Below, in pieces: positions 10,904 through 20,530 of a DNA stretch of 64,000 bases. A program made the translations under genes and the position numbers. Numbering within the stretch: position 1 is the stretch's first letter; each line of letters starts with the position of its first letter. Source of the DNA: Halichondria panicea (lineage: Eukaryota > Porifera > Demospongiae > Suberitida > Halichondriidae); assembly GCF_963675165.1 (NCBI RefSeq), contig NC_087382.1, positions 3,759,963-3,823,962 of the forward strand, given 5' to 3'. The notes under the pieces are model-generated. The model searched no databases. It was not told the DNA's origin and saw only the letters and a program-made list of their open reading frames with translations.

Positions 10904-11983
10904 TAGCCTCGATCCCAGGCCGAGTTTTCGCTTTTATAACGGGTTAGGCGAACAACTAGGCCTGGTACTAGTTGTCTGCGCATGCGTCAATCGTTAGTCA
11001 GATTCTGACTAATGGATATTCTCGTTAACTTTTGTGACATTTATATTCGTGTACTATCGTGCACTAGAAGTCAGTTCCCGTTTTATCATTATTGGAATGG
11101 CTCTTAGCTGAAGCTTCTCTCTTCTCTGAAGCTTAGAAAACATTATTCTGAAGACTGAACAACAAGGGAAGAGGTATACAGCTTTGTTAAGGTCAGACAT
11201 TTTTGTGTGGGCCCTGTGCTATCATCATGTTTGGCAAGATCTAGGTAGACTATAGTTTCATCATTAATATGGTGGATCAAGTGAAGAGTGTGAGCTAGAG
11301 AACTTGGTGCTGCCATCATCAGTTCGTCGACAATGACACTATAACCTGTTTAAAATATGAGAAATTTAATATAGATCTACACGTATTTAGAATGTCTACT
11401 TCTCTGTACAGGAGCAATGGCTAATATCCAGCTATCCCAACAGTGCTCCTCTTGGCTATACTAATGGACGAGACTGGACAGTTTAAGGTAAGGGTTTAAC
11501 CGTGTTTGGTTTCTTTAATATTGTCCTATACTTACAGGACTGGAGTATGACCTGCTCGTTCGAGCGTTGCTGGGTAGCTCAGAGGCATCAAAAGAATCTA
11601 CGTTTTCTCAAGCAAAGTTTAACTGAGTTACGAGTTGGGGCCTAGAATCAGAGAAGTCCAGCAGCCTGCTAAATCGTTGAAACGTAATTTGAAGACATTC
11701 AATCATCTTGAAGTTGCCCTGGGTCACTGTAATCGTGCTGCAGCACAACTGGCAACTCCCCAGGCCCTTGTGAAGCAGCTCCCTATGTGCATATTTTGTG
11801 TGTACTCACTCTGTGCATTTTCTGTGCATTTTCTGTGTACAAATTTCGATTATTGATTTATTAAATATTTTTGCCGACCACAAATACAATGAAAATTTGA
11901 CGCATGCGCAGACAACTAGTACCAGGCCTAGTTGTTTGCCTAACCCATTATAAAAGCGAAAACTCGGCCTGGGATCGAGGCTA
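10904..11983. mobile_element. MULE-like DNA transposon, 1080 bp, non-autonomous
   Basis: Long terminal inverted repeats of roughly 80 bp begin TAGCCTCGATCCC at 10904 and end GGGATCGAGGCTA at 11983. Perfect 9-bp target duplications GCGTACAAT flank it (10895-10903 and 11984-11992). It interrupts the array flank sequence GCAAGCGTACAATCTTTGTC, present elsewhere uninterrupted. Long TIRs plus a 9-bp duplication are typical of Mutator-like elements. The interior encodes no recognisable transposase. It carries exon-like blocks bounded by AG and GT (for example around 11410-11490 and from 11538), shared with the copy at 34601-35296, which suggests captured gene fragments. Confidence 0.85.
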
Positions 11984-12109
11984 GCGTACAATCTTTGTCT
12001 AACCGAGAGCTCATAAATAAAGAGAAGTAACTTCAGTGTATGCTCGAGGCTTATGTTTTGTATAGTAATTGCCAGTGAAACCGCATTTTTTTATATGGAA
12101 AGCCACCAA

Positions 12110-12925
12110 ACCTGTTGTGCTACTATATTATATACTTTTCATTGTGTACCTGATCACTGTTGATGTTGGTTGCTTCTTTGCTTTATTTGTGAATAGTTTG
12201 GGATGGTACTTGTTGTATGTGGAGATAATGCAAATAACAACCATCCATCTTCTCCTATTGTACAAACTCTGCAAGTATATGCAAACAAGAATCATGCAAC
12301 GACTACAGGCACTTTGTTGCAATATTTGTCCACGCCCACGGCATGAAGTGATGATAGTGTGTATTCAACTTGGTCTCCCATTACCCATACTAATAACTGA
12401 GATTGTGGTGATATTGAAAAAAAATTCAATCTACTTTGTATTCAGTGTGGAATCCTACATTCAAATATCTCTGGTGGCAGTTAACACACCAATGGGCCTG
12501 ATATGCACAGTGTTACTGGTGTTCTGGTTTGGTATACTGTGGAAAAGAAGATTGCTAAAGAATAAAGTGAAATTTGTGTGCACTGAAATGGGCCACATAT
12601 TGCTTGTCTTAGTCGTAGGTTTAATTGGGAACATATTTTGGTTCCTTATATTGTTGCCTTCAAAACTTATAATTATGATTATAATATTGTAATTTCTGTA
12701 ATGCAAACATTTCCTCCCGTCTCTTTTGGTGTATATATTATCATAAGTATACGAAGTCTACGAAAGAAAGTCACTACAAAGGCCCAAGTTCCTGCAACTA
12801 ATCGCCACACCAACCCGCCCTCTACTAGAGTCAGCCTGCCTACAGATACAGCCGAACATGCTCCAAACTTTCTAAGCCCAAGTACGGCAGGACCTTCAGA
12901 AGTGACTCCACTAATGAACTATTAA
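12110..12925 (+). pseudogene. 5'-truncated receptor pseudogene fused to type-B module
   Basis: The upstream module (GAGCTCATAAATAAAG at about 12006, then GAAAGCCACCAAACC) joins directly to TM2 sequence at about 12114, so promoter end, leader, start codon and TM1 are absent. TM3 to TM6 is open to 12692. A frame change near 12650 then separates TM7 and the tail (12638-12925, ending SEVTPLMNY). An open frame runs without a stop from the module into TM2, but no ATG starts it, so it is not taken as a fusion gene. Confidence 0.8.
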
Positions 12926-13243
12926 ACCCTTATTGTAAAAAGAAGACGCTAATTTGTACATGCACACACACACAATGAGAGACAGTTTACAATGAAAGTA
13001 TTATCACAAAACAATGAGTACTATAGCTCTAGCCTTATTCAGAAACCATTCTTCATATCTAGATATTGCCTATAGATCGAGGCAATTACTTAAACATGAA
13101 TAAATATAAGAGAATATGTGCATATACTATAATTATGATCTATATAGTATTGATGGCAATTATATCATCAATACTATATATATTAGCTCTATATATACAG
13201 CCTAGGAGTACTGAGCTGGTACATATAACCTGAGTTCTCATTC
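12926..13243 (+). other. Conserved 3' flank, AT-rich spacer
   Basis: The usual receptor 3' flank occupies about 12926-13060. The rest is AT-rich with a short inverted ATATAGTATTGATG / CATCAATACTATAT pair around 13143-13183. No gene seen. Confidence 0.5.
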
Positions 13244-13360
13244 AAGATAACTAACTGAACATGAATACGATTACTGTAACAATTGTTCAACATAAGGGGA
13301 GGCTGTTATTCTCTCTAAACAAGCTCAGTCAACAACACAAGCTATCAAGCAAGCTGCTCT
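13244..13360 (+). repeat. Solo copy of the 5' flank of gene 50957
   Basis: These 117 bases match 50822-50938, the DNA just upstream of the divergent member at 50957, from AAGATAACTAACTGAACATG to AAGCAAGCTGCTCT, with only a few differences. No trace of that gene's coding sequence follows here, so this is an orphan upstream segment. Confidence 0.85.
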
Positions 13361-13439
13361 ATATATATGTAGTTGGAAAAATACAGAAATGGTAGAACTT
13401 CAAAAAATACGTAATAGAAAATGTTGTAGTTTTTTCTGC

Positions 13440-13620
13440 ATGACTTCCTTGATAACTGACCAATCCGAGCGCCTGCCATAGAGCCGCCACTTGCCTCGAG
13501 GCAGCAATAATATTATTACCAAATTGTCATTATTGATCGCACGTTTCAGACAGAAAGTCACGTACTCTCCGCATACATCTGAGCAAGGTAAGGCTTCGTT
13601 CGATAAATCGTCTCTTTTAT
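13440..13620. mobile_element. MITE related to 52321-52546
   Basis: The segment with GACTTCCTTGATAACTGACCAATCCGAG, GCACGTTTCAGACAG and the GCAAGGTAAGGCTTCGTTCGATAA end matches the inverted-repeat element at 52321-52546. Here the left terminal repeat is degraded. No coding capacity. Confidence 0.6.
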
Positions 13621-13903
13621 TATGGACCCTTAGTTACAGCTCAAGGGTTTATAAGTCCTTGGTTACATGCAATGAGCACACGACTAGTTCCCACATTAGC
13701 ATTAGCATTAGCACCTTATGAATAACTATACTCTTATGCACACAATTTCCACTACTCAAGCTCACCCCATAATTATAAGCAAAAAAATCTTTGTCTAACA
13801 CAGGGCATGTATAGTAGCTATACCTTCAGAGTACTTATAGCAATAGAACTAACACTATATATTGTAGAGACCAAGTCTAGTCAAGAATCTGGCTACAAGT
13901 GAA

Positions 13904-14405
13904 ATGGATGGACCAGATTACTATGACGACAACAACACATACTGTCCAAATATCACCACAGAATTTGTGATAAAGCATCTCCTCCCAGCGCTTAGGACTT
14001 CTAGTATAATCAGTATAGTGATATTGGTTCCTACATTGATCTTGCAGCTCTTCTTTATCTAGACCTATACCGGTACAAGTTTACATTTCTACACCGTCAA
14101 TTCCTCTACACAACAGTTGTAACAGTTGTCATACTAATGAATACTGTCTACATTATTTACCCGAGCACGGTTGATGTCGGCTGTCCTTTGTTTTACCTAT
14201 TTGTGAATACAGTGAATTGATACTTGCTGTATGTGGAGTCACTGCAAATTATGACTATCCATCTTCTACTCTTGTACAAACTCTGCAAGCACATAGAAAC
14301 AAGAATCATGCAATCTTCTTTTTACAATAGGGGTTATAATTGTTTATTAGTGGAGTCACTTCTGAAGAAGAATCATGCAATTAATAACTACAGACACTTT
14401 GTTGC
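13904..14405 (+). pseudogene. Receptor pseudogene, 5' half with inverted filler
   Basis: ATGGATGGACCAGATTAC starts at 13904. The N-terminus resembles gene 49674 (NNTYCPNITTEFVIK). A short insertion after TM1 (ATCTAGACCTATACCGG near 14058) introduces a stop. TM2 and TM3 follow with more indels (AGTGAATTGATAC near 14213). At 14314-14367 a 54-bp reverse-complemented piece of a paralogue's tail end and 3' flank is inserted between two copies of AAGAATCATGCAA. The gene stops at about 14403, where transposon-like sequence begins, so TM4 to the tail are absent. Confidence 0.85.
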
Positions 14406-14883
14406 AGGGGCGGATCCAGAAATTTTGAAAAGGGGGGCAGTTTAAAGAAATGTTTACTAGGTCAACAGTTGGCCGATTTAACTTGGATGGGTATAAGAAA
14501 AAAATCCCCAGAAGACCATGCAGCTATACAATGACAAACAATAACATACTTTGTGTACTGATGCATGCATATTAATAACAATCATGTCAGTTGTATGATC
14601 TTCACTATGTAGTATTGTATTCAATAGCCAAAGGCAATTAATAGAGCACATTACCAGGTGCTCTATTAGAAATAGACCACATAGCAACAATAAGCAAATA
14701 CTGTAACACTTAACTTAAGTGATGAGGTCTAAATATAGAATAGAACTGGCGTACAGCAGTCAGCAATTTTTTAATTAGTTATACATACAAAAAATATTTG
14801 AGTAAGTGGTTCTCATGCACGTATAGCAAGTCATGAATACACTCCTACACAATCTCCACTACACATGTGCAGGCTCGCCCCAT
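14406..14883 (+). other. Possible transposon end and spacer
   Basis: GGGGCGGATCCAG at 14406, followed by a G-rich run, resembles a hAT-type terminus, but I could not find a matching opposite end. The remaining sequence to 14800 has no recognisable gene. From about 14810 it is array flank (GTGCAGGCTCGCCCC). Confidence 0.35.
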
Positions 14884-14925
14884 TATAAACAAGGGTTTCT
14901 CTAACACAATGCAGTATAGTTATTT
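14883..14925 (+). promoter_or_regulatory. TATA-like box of receptor gene 15092
   Basis: TTATAAAC at 14883 precedes AGGGTTTCTCTAACACAATGCAG, the array initiator block. The corresponding region at the window start (positions 1-20) lacks the GGTTTCTCTAA stretch. Confidence 0.5.
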
Positions 14926-15091
14926 GAAGTGCTTTAGCAATAGTTATAATTATACGTAGCTGCATCCACAGGCAGTTTAGCACTGATAGATCAAGACCAA
15001 TAGAACTATATATATAGCTTCATGCATGCAAAGACAAGACAGTTTAGCAATAGACCAAACAAACTACTGACTCAGGAATCTGACAAGGGAA

Positions 15092-16114
15092 ATGGATGGG
15101 CTAGTTTACAATGAGTCCAACAATACAAACTGCTTGAATTTCAGTGAAAATCAGATAAAAGAGTATCTAGGTCTCAGGATCTTCGGTATAATTGGCATAC
15201 CGTTGCTATTGGTTCCCTCATTGATCTTGCAGCTCTTCTTTATCTACCGGTACAAGTCTACACTTTTACATCGTCAATTTCTCTACACAACAGTTGTTGT
15301 CATACTACTGAATGTAATCTACATTATATACTCGAGCACTGTTGATGTCGGTTGTCCTTTGTTTCAACGAATTGTGAATAGTGTGAATCGGTATTTGTTC
15401 TATGTTGAGATGATGCAAATGACAACCATCCATCTTCTACTCTTGTACAAACTCTGCAAGCACATGGAAACAAGAACCATGCAACGACTACTGACACTTT
15501 GCTGCAATATTCGTCCACGCCTGTGGCATGATGTGATGATAGTGTGTATTCAATTTGGCCTCCCATTACCCTTACTAATAGCTGAAGTAGTGGTGATGAT
15601 AAAAACATTTTCAATGTTGGAATTCCTCATCGATGTGGAAATGAACTGCTTTATTAGACCCCTGTGGGTATTCAACATACTACTGGGCCTGATATGCATA
15701 GTGTTGCTGGTGCTCTGGGGCTATAGGTTGTGGAAGATTAATTTGTTAAAAAGTAAAGTGAAATTTGTGTGCACTCAAATGGGCCACATACTGTTCGTTT
15801 TAGTCGTCTATATAATCTGGAACTTAATATGTTTGTTTTCATTCTTTCCTTATAATGGTATAGTACTTTCTGTTATGCGAACTTTTGCTCCAGTCTCCTT
15901 TGGTGTATATATTGTCATGAGTATACCAAAACTCCCCCAAAAAGTCACTACAACAAAGGCCGAAGTGTTTGCAACTAATCGCCATACCAACCCGCCCTCT
16001 ACTAGAGTCAGCCTGCCTACAGATACAGCCGAACATGCTCCAAACTTTCTAAGCCCAAGCACATCAGAACCTTCAGAAGTGACTCCGCTAGTGAACAATG
16101 AAACCTTATTGTAA
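15092..16114 (+). CDS. Seven-transmembrane receptor-like protein, array member, intact
   Basis: This is an intronless frame of 340 residues. The family features are all present: N-terminal sequons (NNT, NFS), a basic first loop (YKSTLLHRQF), the CP pair at the start of TM3, Cys-rich loop 2, GLPLPLLIA in TM4, CTQMGHILFVLVV in TM6 and PVSFGVYIVMS in TM7. Loop 3 differs from most paralogues (WGYRLWKINLLKSK instead of WFCMLWKRRLLK), and the tail reads TTTKAEVFATNRH rather than TTKAQVPATNRH. It ends SEVTPLVNNETLL, five residues longer than the NN-ending copies, as in 7983 and 49674. Its broken twin lies at 150-1049. Function is unknown beyond membrane receptor-like topology. Confidence 0.85.
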   Translation: MDGLVYNESNNTNCLNFSENQIKEYLGLRIFGIIGIPLLLVPSLILQLFFIYRYKSTLLHRQFLYTTVVVILLNVIYIIYSSTVDVGCPLFQRIVNSVNRYLFYVEMMQMTTIHLLLLYKLCKHMETRTMQRLLTLCCNIRPRLWHDVMIVCIQFGLPLPLLIAEVVVMIKTFSMLEFLIDVEMNCFIRPLWVFNILLGLICIVLLVLWGYRLWKINLLKSKVKFVCTQMGHILFVLVVYIIWNLICLFSFFPYNGIVLSVMRTFAPVSFGVYIVMSIPKLPQKVTTTKAEVFATNRHTNPPSTRVSLPTDTAEHAPNFLSPSTSEPSEVTPLVNNETLL

Positions 16115-16308
16115 TCTTGTACAAGCACGTTATATTTGTATACATATACATGCACACACAATGCTAATGAAGTAATTGTCGCAAACCAATGCGTACTATA
16201 GCTCTACAGCCTTGTTAAAAAACTAGCTGTACAGAAAACCTCTCATATTGTACGTGTTCACTATATTCATGCATGGGAGCACTGCATGCATGATGTTCAC
16301 ACAATCCT

Positions 16309-16475
16309 TCAATGTATACACAGGCTTGCCCCATATATAAGCATACAGTCTTTGTCTAACACAATGCAGGTACTGTAACATCAGAAGTGCTTCAATGTAT
16401 ACACAGGCTTGCCCCATATATAAGCATACAGTCTTTGTCTAACACAATGCAGGTACTGTAACATCAGAAGTGCAT
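16309..16475 (+). promoter_or_regulatory. Tandemly duplicated promoter of gene 16599
   Basis: An approximately 83-bp unit (TTCAATGTATACACAGGCTT through TATATAAGCA and CTAACACAATGCAG to CATCAGAAGTGC) occurs twice head to tail. This gives TATA boxes at 16334 and 16417, each with its own initiator. The equivalent region upstream of 1591 has one unit. Confidence 0.85.
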
Positions 16476-16598
16476 GCTTTAGCAATATAGAACTAGCTAC
16501 ATGTACCAAAGTCAAGCCTGACAGTTTAGTACTATATCTAGTAGACCAAGTCAAATCAAAAATCGAGGCACTGACTCAAGAATCTGACTACAAGGGAA

Positions 16599-17600
16599 AT
16601 GGATGGACTAGATTATTATGAGGACAACAACACGAACTGTCTAAATATCAGCGAAAATGTGATAAATCAGTTTCCAGTTCGTAAGATTTCTAGTATAATC
16701 AGCATACCGTTGCTATTGGTTCCCACATTGATCTTGCAGCTTTTCTTTATCTACCGATACAAGTCTACATTTCTACACCGTCAATTCCTCTACACAACAG
16801 TTGTTGTCCTACTACTGAATGTAATCAACATCGTATACCCGAGCAGTCTTAATCACTGTCCTTTGTCTTTACTAATTGTGTATAGATTGAATTGGTACTT
16901 TTACTATGTGGAAATGCTGCAAATAGCAACCATCCACCTTCTACTCTTGTACAAGCTCTGTAAGCACATGCAAACTAAAACCACGCAACGACTACAGACA
17001 CTTTGCTGCAATATTCGTCCACGCCTGTGGAATGATGTGATGATAGTGTGTACTCAACTTGGTCTCCCATTACCCGTACTAATAGTTGACATTGTGGTGA
17101 TGTTGAAAACAAATTCAGACGCCTTTACAATCAGGGAATATAATTATTTTTTTTTACCTCTGGTGGCAGTCAATACGCTATTAGGCCTGGTATGCATAGT
17201 CTTGCTGGTGGTCTGGTTTTGTATGTTGGTAAAGAAAAAATTGTTGAAAAGCAGAGCAAAATTTGTGTGCACTCAAATGGGTCACATATTAATCGTCTTA
17301 GTCGTCTTATTAATCGTGAACACAGCTTATTTCTATTCAAATTATGTTAATTTTTCTCTTGCAGTATTTACTGCAGTACGAACAATTGCTCCGGTATCTT
17401 TTGGTGTGTATATTCTCATAAGTCTACCAAATCTCCAAAGGAAAACCACTACAAAGGCCCAAGTGTTTGCAACTAATCGCCACACCAACCCGCCCTCTAC
17501 TAGAGTCAGCCTGCCTACAGATACAGCCGAACATGCTCCAAACTTTCTAAGCCCAAGCACAGCAGAACCTTCAGAAGTGACTCTACTAGTTAACGATTAA
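16599..17600 (+). CDS. Seven-transmembrane receptor-like protein, array member, intact
   Basis: This is an intronless frame of 333 residues, almost identical to 1591-2592, with differences such as IYRY for IYQY after TM1, VML for VIL after TM4, and LLIVNT for LLIANT in TM6. The tail differs more: KTTTKAQVFATNRH and SEVTLLVND instead of KITTKAQVPATNRH and SEVTPLINN. That the tail and 3' flank diverge more than the seven helices points to a local conversion event with another paralogue, since both flanking segments also changed. The duplicated promoter upstream could alter expression relative to its twin. Confidence 0.85.
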   Translation: MDGLDYYEDNNTNCLNISENVINQFPVRKISSIISIPLLLVPTLILQLFFIYRYKSTFLHRQFLYTTVVVLLLNVINIVYPSSLNHCPLSLLIVYRLNWYFYYVEMLQIATIHLLLLYKLCKHMQTKTTQRLQTLCCNIRPRLWNDVMIVCTQLGLPLPVLIVDIVVMLKTNSDAFTIREYNYFFLPLVAVNTLLGLVCIVLLVVWFCMLVKKKLLKSRAKFVCTQMGHILIVLVVLLIVNTAYFYSNYVNFSLAVFTAVRTIAPVSFGVYILISLPNLQRKTTTKAQVFATNRHTNPPSTRVSLPTDTAEHAPNFLSPSTAEPSEVTLLVND

Positions 17601-17876
17601 GCAAAAAAACTAGATTAGTAGATTCGCATGCACACAATGAGAAAAACACTCTAATGAGTAATTATTACAGAAGTGACTCAGTCTACTATAATTATAATAC
17701 TATAATTATGGTAAATAATTTAACCTTATTGCACTGTCTTTTTAAACAATTAAACCCTATTGTAAAAAGACGATGTTAATTTGTACATGCACACACATTA
17801 CAAGACAGTTTGAAAGTACTATCACAAACCAATGAGTACTAGCTCTAGCCTTATTCAGAAACTATATATATACTGA

Positions 17877-17932
17877 TACTGCAAATAATAACAATCCACC
17901 TTCTACTGCTGTATAAACTCTGCAAGCACATA
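17877..17932 (+). pseudogene. TM3-loop receptor fragment
   Basis: ACTGCAAATAATAACAATCC to CTCTGCAAGCACAT matches the end of TM3 and then stops at array upstream flank (AATTACACGCCC). It has the same right breakpoint as 3614 and 10845. Confidence 0.6.
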
Positions 17933-17984
17933 ATTACACGCCCTATATAATTATAAGCAATTAGTGTACAATCTTTGTCTAACC

Positions 17985-18270
17985 AAGAGCTCATAAATAA
18001 AGAGATGTAACTTCAGTGTATGCTCGAGGCTTACGTTTTGTATAGTAATTGCCAGTGAAACCGCATTTCTTTATATGGAAAGCCACCAAACCGCAGGGCT
18101 GTATTGTGTATAACACGCATATTATAGGGATTCAACCCACTTTAGTTTACAAATTCCTATTCTCCATATATGGCAATGCAGTCATAGCCACGATGCTCCT
18201 ATTTAAGGCTCTTGGTCTAATACAATCCATGCAGTAGCTACATTAGAAGTATTATAGCAATAGCTGCATG
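17985..18270 (+). promoter_or_regulatory. Type-B upstream module of gene 18345
   Basis: A complete module from GAGCTCATAAATAAAG to ATTTAAGG (18201-18208) and the GGTCTAATACAATCCATG initiator. This is the best-preserved type-B promoter in front of an intact gene. Confidence 0.6.
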
Positions 18271-18344
18271 CACACAAGTCAAGACAGTTTAGCAATAGAC
18301 CAAGACAAGTTTACTCGGATCAGGAATCTGACTATACAAGGAAA

Positions 18345-19340
18345 ATGGATGGACAAGATTACAACGAGGACAACACACTCTGTCAAAATATCAGTGCAAA
18401 GCAGTTCCAAGATCTGAGGATTGTTAGTATAATCAGCATACTGTTGCTATTGGTTCCCACACTGATCGTGCAGCTCATCTTTATCTATCGATACAAGTCT
18501 ACATTTCTACACCGTCAATTCCTCTACACAACAGTTGCTGTGATACTAATATATATAATATTCACTTTGTACCCAAGCACTATTGATGTTGGTTGTCCTC
18601 TCTTTTATTTATTAATGACTAGTTTGGGAGTGTACATAACTGTTGTAGAGATAATGCAAATAACAACCATCCATCTTCTACTCTTGTACAAACTCTGCAA
18701 GTACATAGAAACAAGAACCACACAGCGACTACAGGCACTTTGCTGCAATATTCGTCCACAACCATGGCATGATGTGATAATAGTGTGTATTCAACTTGGT
18801 ATACCATTACCCTTACTAATAGCTGACATTGTGGTGATATTGAAAACACGTTCAATCGAAGTGTACAAGGTGGAAAACTATATTAAGTACATTGAAAAAC
18901 CTCTGCTGGCAGTCAACGCACTATTGGGCCTGATATGCACAGTGTTACTGATGCTCTGGTGTTGTATGCTGTGGAAAAGAAGATTGTTAAAGAATAAAGT
19001 GAAATTTGTGTGCACTCAAATGGGCCACATACTAATCGTCTTAGTCGTCTTATTAATTGGGAGCATACTTTTATTACCTTCATATTATAGTTATGGTCTT
19101 GCAGTAAGTTCTGTAATGCGAACATTTATTCCCGTATCTTTTGGTGTGTATATTCTCATGAGCATACCAAGTCTACAAAGAAAAGTCACTACAAAGGCCC
19201 AAGTTCCTGCAACTAATCGCCACACCAACCCGCCCTCTACTAGAGTCAGCCTGCCTACAGATACAGCCGAACATGCTCCAAACTTTCTAAGCCCAAGCAC
19301 GTCAGGACCTTCAGAAGTGACTCCGCTAATAAACAATTAA
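18345..19340 (+). CDS. Seven-transmembrane receptor-like protein, array member, intact
   Basis: This is an intronless frame of 331 residues starting ATGGATGGACAAGAT. N-terminus with NIS sequon; TM1 IVSIISILLLLVPTLIVQLIF; TM2 has AVILIYIIFTLYP; the TM3 segment is unusual in having TSLGVYITVVEIMQITTIH. TM5 and loop 3 read LLMLWCCMLWKRRLLKNK, shared with 23451 and pseudogenes 21835 and 28495, marking a WCC subgroup. TM6 is followed by SILLLPSYYSYG. The tail is the standard 50-residue block ending SEVTPLINN. It is driven by a type-B module. Homogeneous tails combined with subgroup-specific helices are visible here. Confidence 0.85.
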   Translation: MDGQDYNEDNTLCQNISAKQFQDLRIVSIISILLLLVPTLIVQLIFIYRYKSTFLHRQFLYTTVAVILIYIIFTLYPSTIDVGCPLFYLLMTSLGVYITVVEIMQITTIHLLLLYKLCKYIETRTTQRLQALCCNIRPQPWHDVIIVCIQLGIPLPLLIADIVVILKTRSIEVYKVENYIKYIEKPLLAVNALLGLICTVLLMLWCCMLWKRRLLKNKVKFVCTQMGHILIVLVVLLIGSILLLPSYYSYGLAVSSVMRTFIPVSFGVYILMSIPSLQRKVTTKAQVPATNRHTNPPSTRVSLPTDTAEHAPNFLSPSTSGPSEVTPLINN

Positions 19341-20361
19341 TTGTAAATTAATTTGTACATGCGCACACAATGAGATGACCATTTATAATGAAAGTATCAC
19401 AAATCAATGAGTACTATAGTAGCCTTATTCAGAAACTATGGCTGGTACAGATAACTCCCTCGTATAGATAGTCAACTGCCCAAATAGTGGCAAGTCTAAA
19501 TGTGCAATTAATGCAATTATAAAAGTTGTGTACAATATAATGAAGGTCAGTAATTACGCTGAGATTGCAATTCTTATGGGCTAGGGGTTAGATGATGGTG
19601 ATGCCCATGCAGCAACTTGTGTACTTAGTTACAGTGCAAGGGTTTATCAACCAGTGGTCATAAGTCCTTGGTTACATACAATGAATATATGAGTGGTTCC
19701 CACACTAACAACTTACGAGAATAACCCACTTCCACACAATAATCGTCTTAGTTGTCTACCAAATCTACGAAAGAAAGTCACGAAAAAGGCCCAAGTAAAG
19801 TAGTGGAAATTTTCCGAACATGAATACAATTACAAATTGTGTTGTATACGGGAAGATGTGCATGTCCAGCAACTATACACACAATCTCCACTACCACACA
19901 TACACGCCCTGTATAAGCAAGCACACAATCTTTGTCTTGCCTTTCGTATAGTAATTGCCGGTGAAACCACATTTCTTTATAGGAAAGCCACCAAACCGCA
20001 GGTTGCAGCAAAGCAGGAGAGTTTTCAGAGACTTTAGGAGGTCTGAGACACAACAACCTCTTTGTTTTTAAGGGAATCGTCGGTGAGGCTGTGAACAAAC
20101 TTGATTGCTCTGACAATGCTCTTAGAGAGAAGAACCTAGGGCTGTATTGTGTATAACACTTATAGGGATTCAACTCACTTTAGTTTCCATTATCCATAAT
20201 TATATGGCAATGTGGTCATAGCCACTTAATGATACGTAACACATGTATAGATAGAGGCTGTGAATAGTTGTAATGAGTGTATAGTTCCCACGCGTAGGAT
20301 CTTATGAAAAAACCACTTTCACACAATCTCCATTTTTCGTCGAGCCCCTCCCCTCTCCCCC
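19341..20361 (+). other. Array flanks with a tiny receptor remnant, no gene
   Basis: Conserved 3' flank at 19341-19450; distal module at 19525-19700. At about 19739-19800 a remnant of TM6 (ATCGTCTTAGTTGTC) is fused to the TM7-tail border (CTACCAAATCTACGAAAGAAAGTCAC). Parts of a type-B-like module (GTAATTGCCGGTGAAACCAC) lie at 19930-20030, disrupted by unrelated sequence 20005-20140. No intact coding region. Confidence 0.5.
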
Positions 20362-20400
20362 TATATAAGGTTTATCTTGCACAATTTATGCAGCAGCTAT
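20362..20400 (+). promoter_or_regulatory. TATA box of copy 20531
   Basis: TATATAAGG at 20362 sits after a CCCCTCCCC-rich stretch, with a degenerate initiator (TTGCACAATTTATGCAG). A similar arrangement precedes 43712, its close relative. Confidence 0.5.
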
Positions 20401-20530
20401 ATAACACCAGAAGAAGTTTAGCAATAGAACTATAATTATAGCCACAAGTCAAGACCCTTCTAGTATATAAGCCAAGTCATTTAAGGGAAGTATATAATTA
20501 TACTGCCTCACGAATCCCTCGACAAAAGAA

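Larger units (their letters stand above)
14884..17889 (+). repeat. Segmental duplication 1, copy B
   Basis: This is the partner of 1-2733, holding the intact genes 15092 and 16599. Near-identity through coding and non-coding DNA implies recent duplication of a two-gene unit about 14.9 kb away. Copy B keeps the first gene intact where copy A has lost it. Confidence 0.85.

Noticed and set aside
12069-12692. Fusion protein of the type-B module with a receptor
   Set aside because: The frame is open but has no ATG; the first codon usable is TTG, and the receptor part is truncated and frameshifted.
18049-18237. Small upstream protein in the type-B module (reading KPHFFIWKATKP)
   Set aside because: No ATG, and the frame is broken by indels in other copies of the module; more likely regulatory or leftover DNA.
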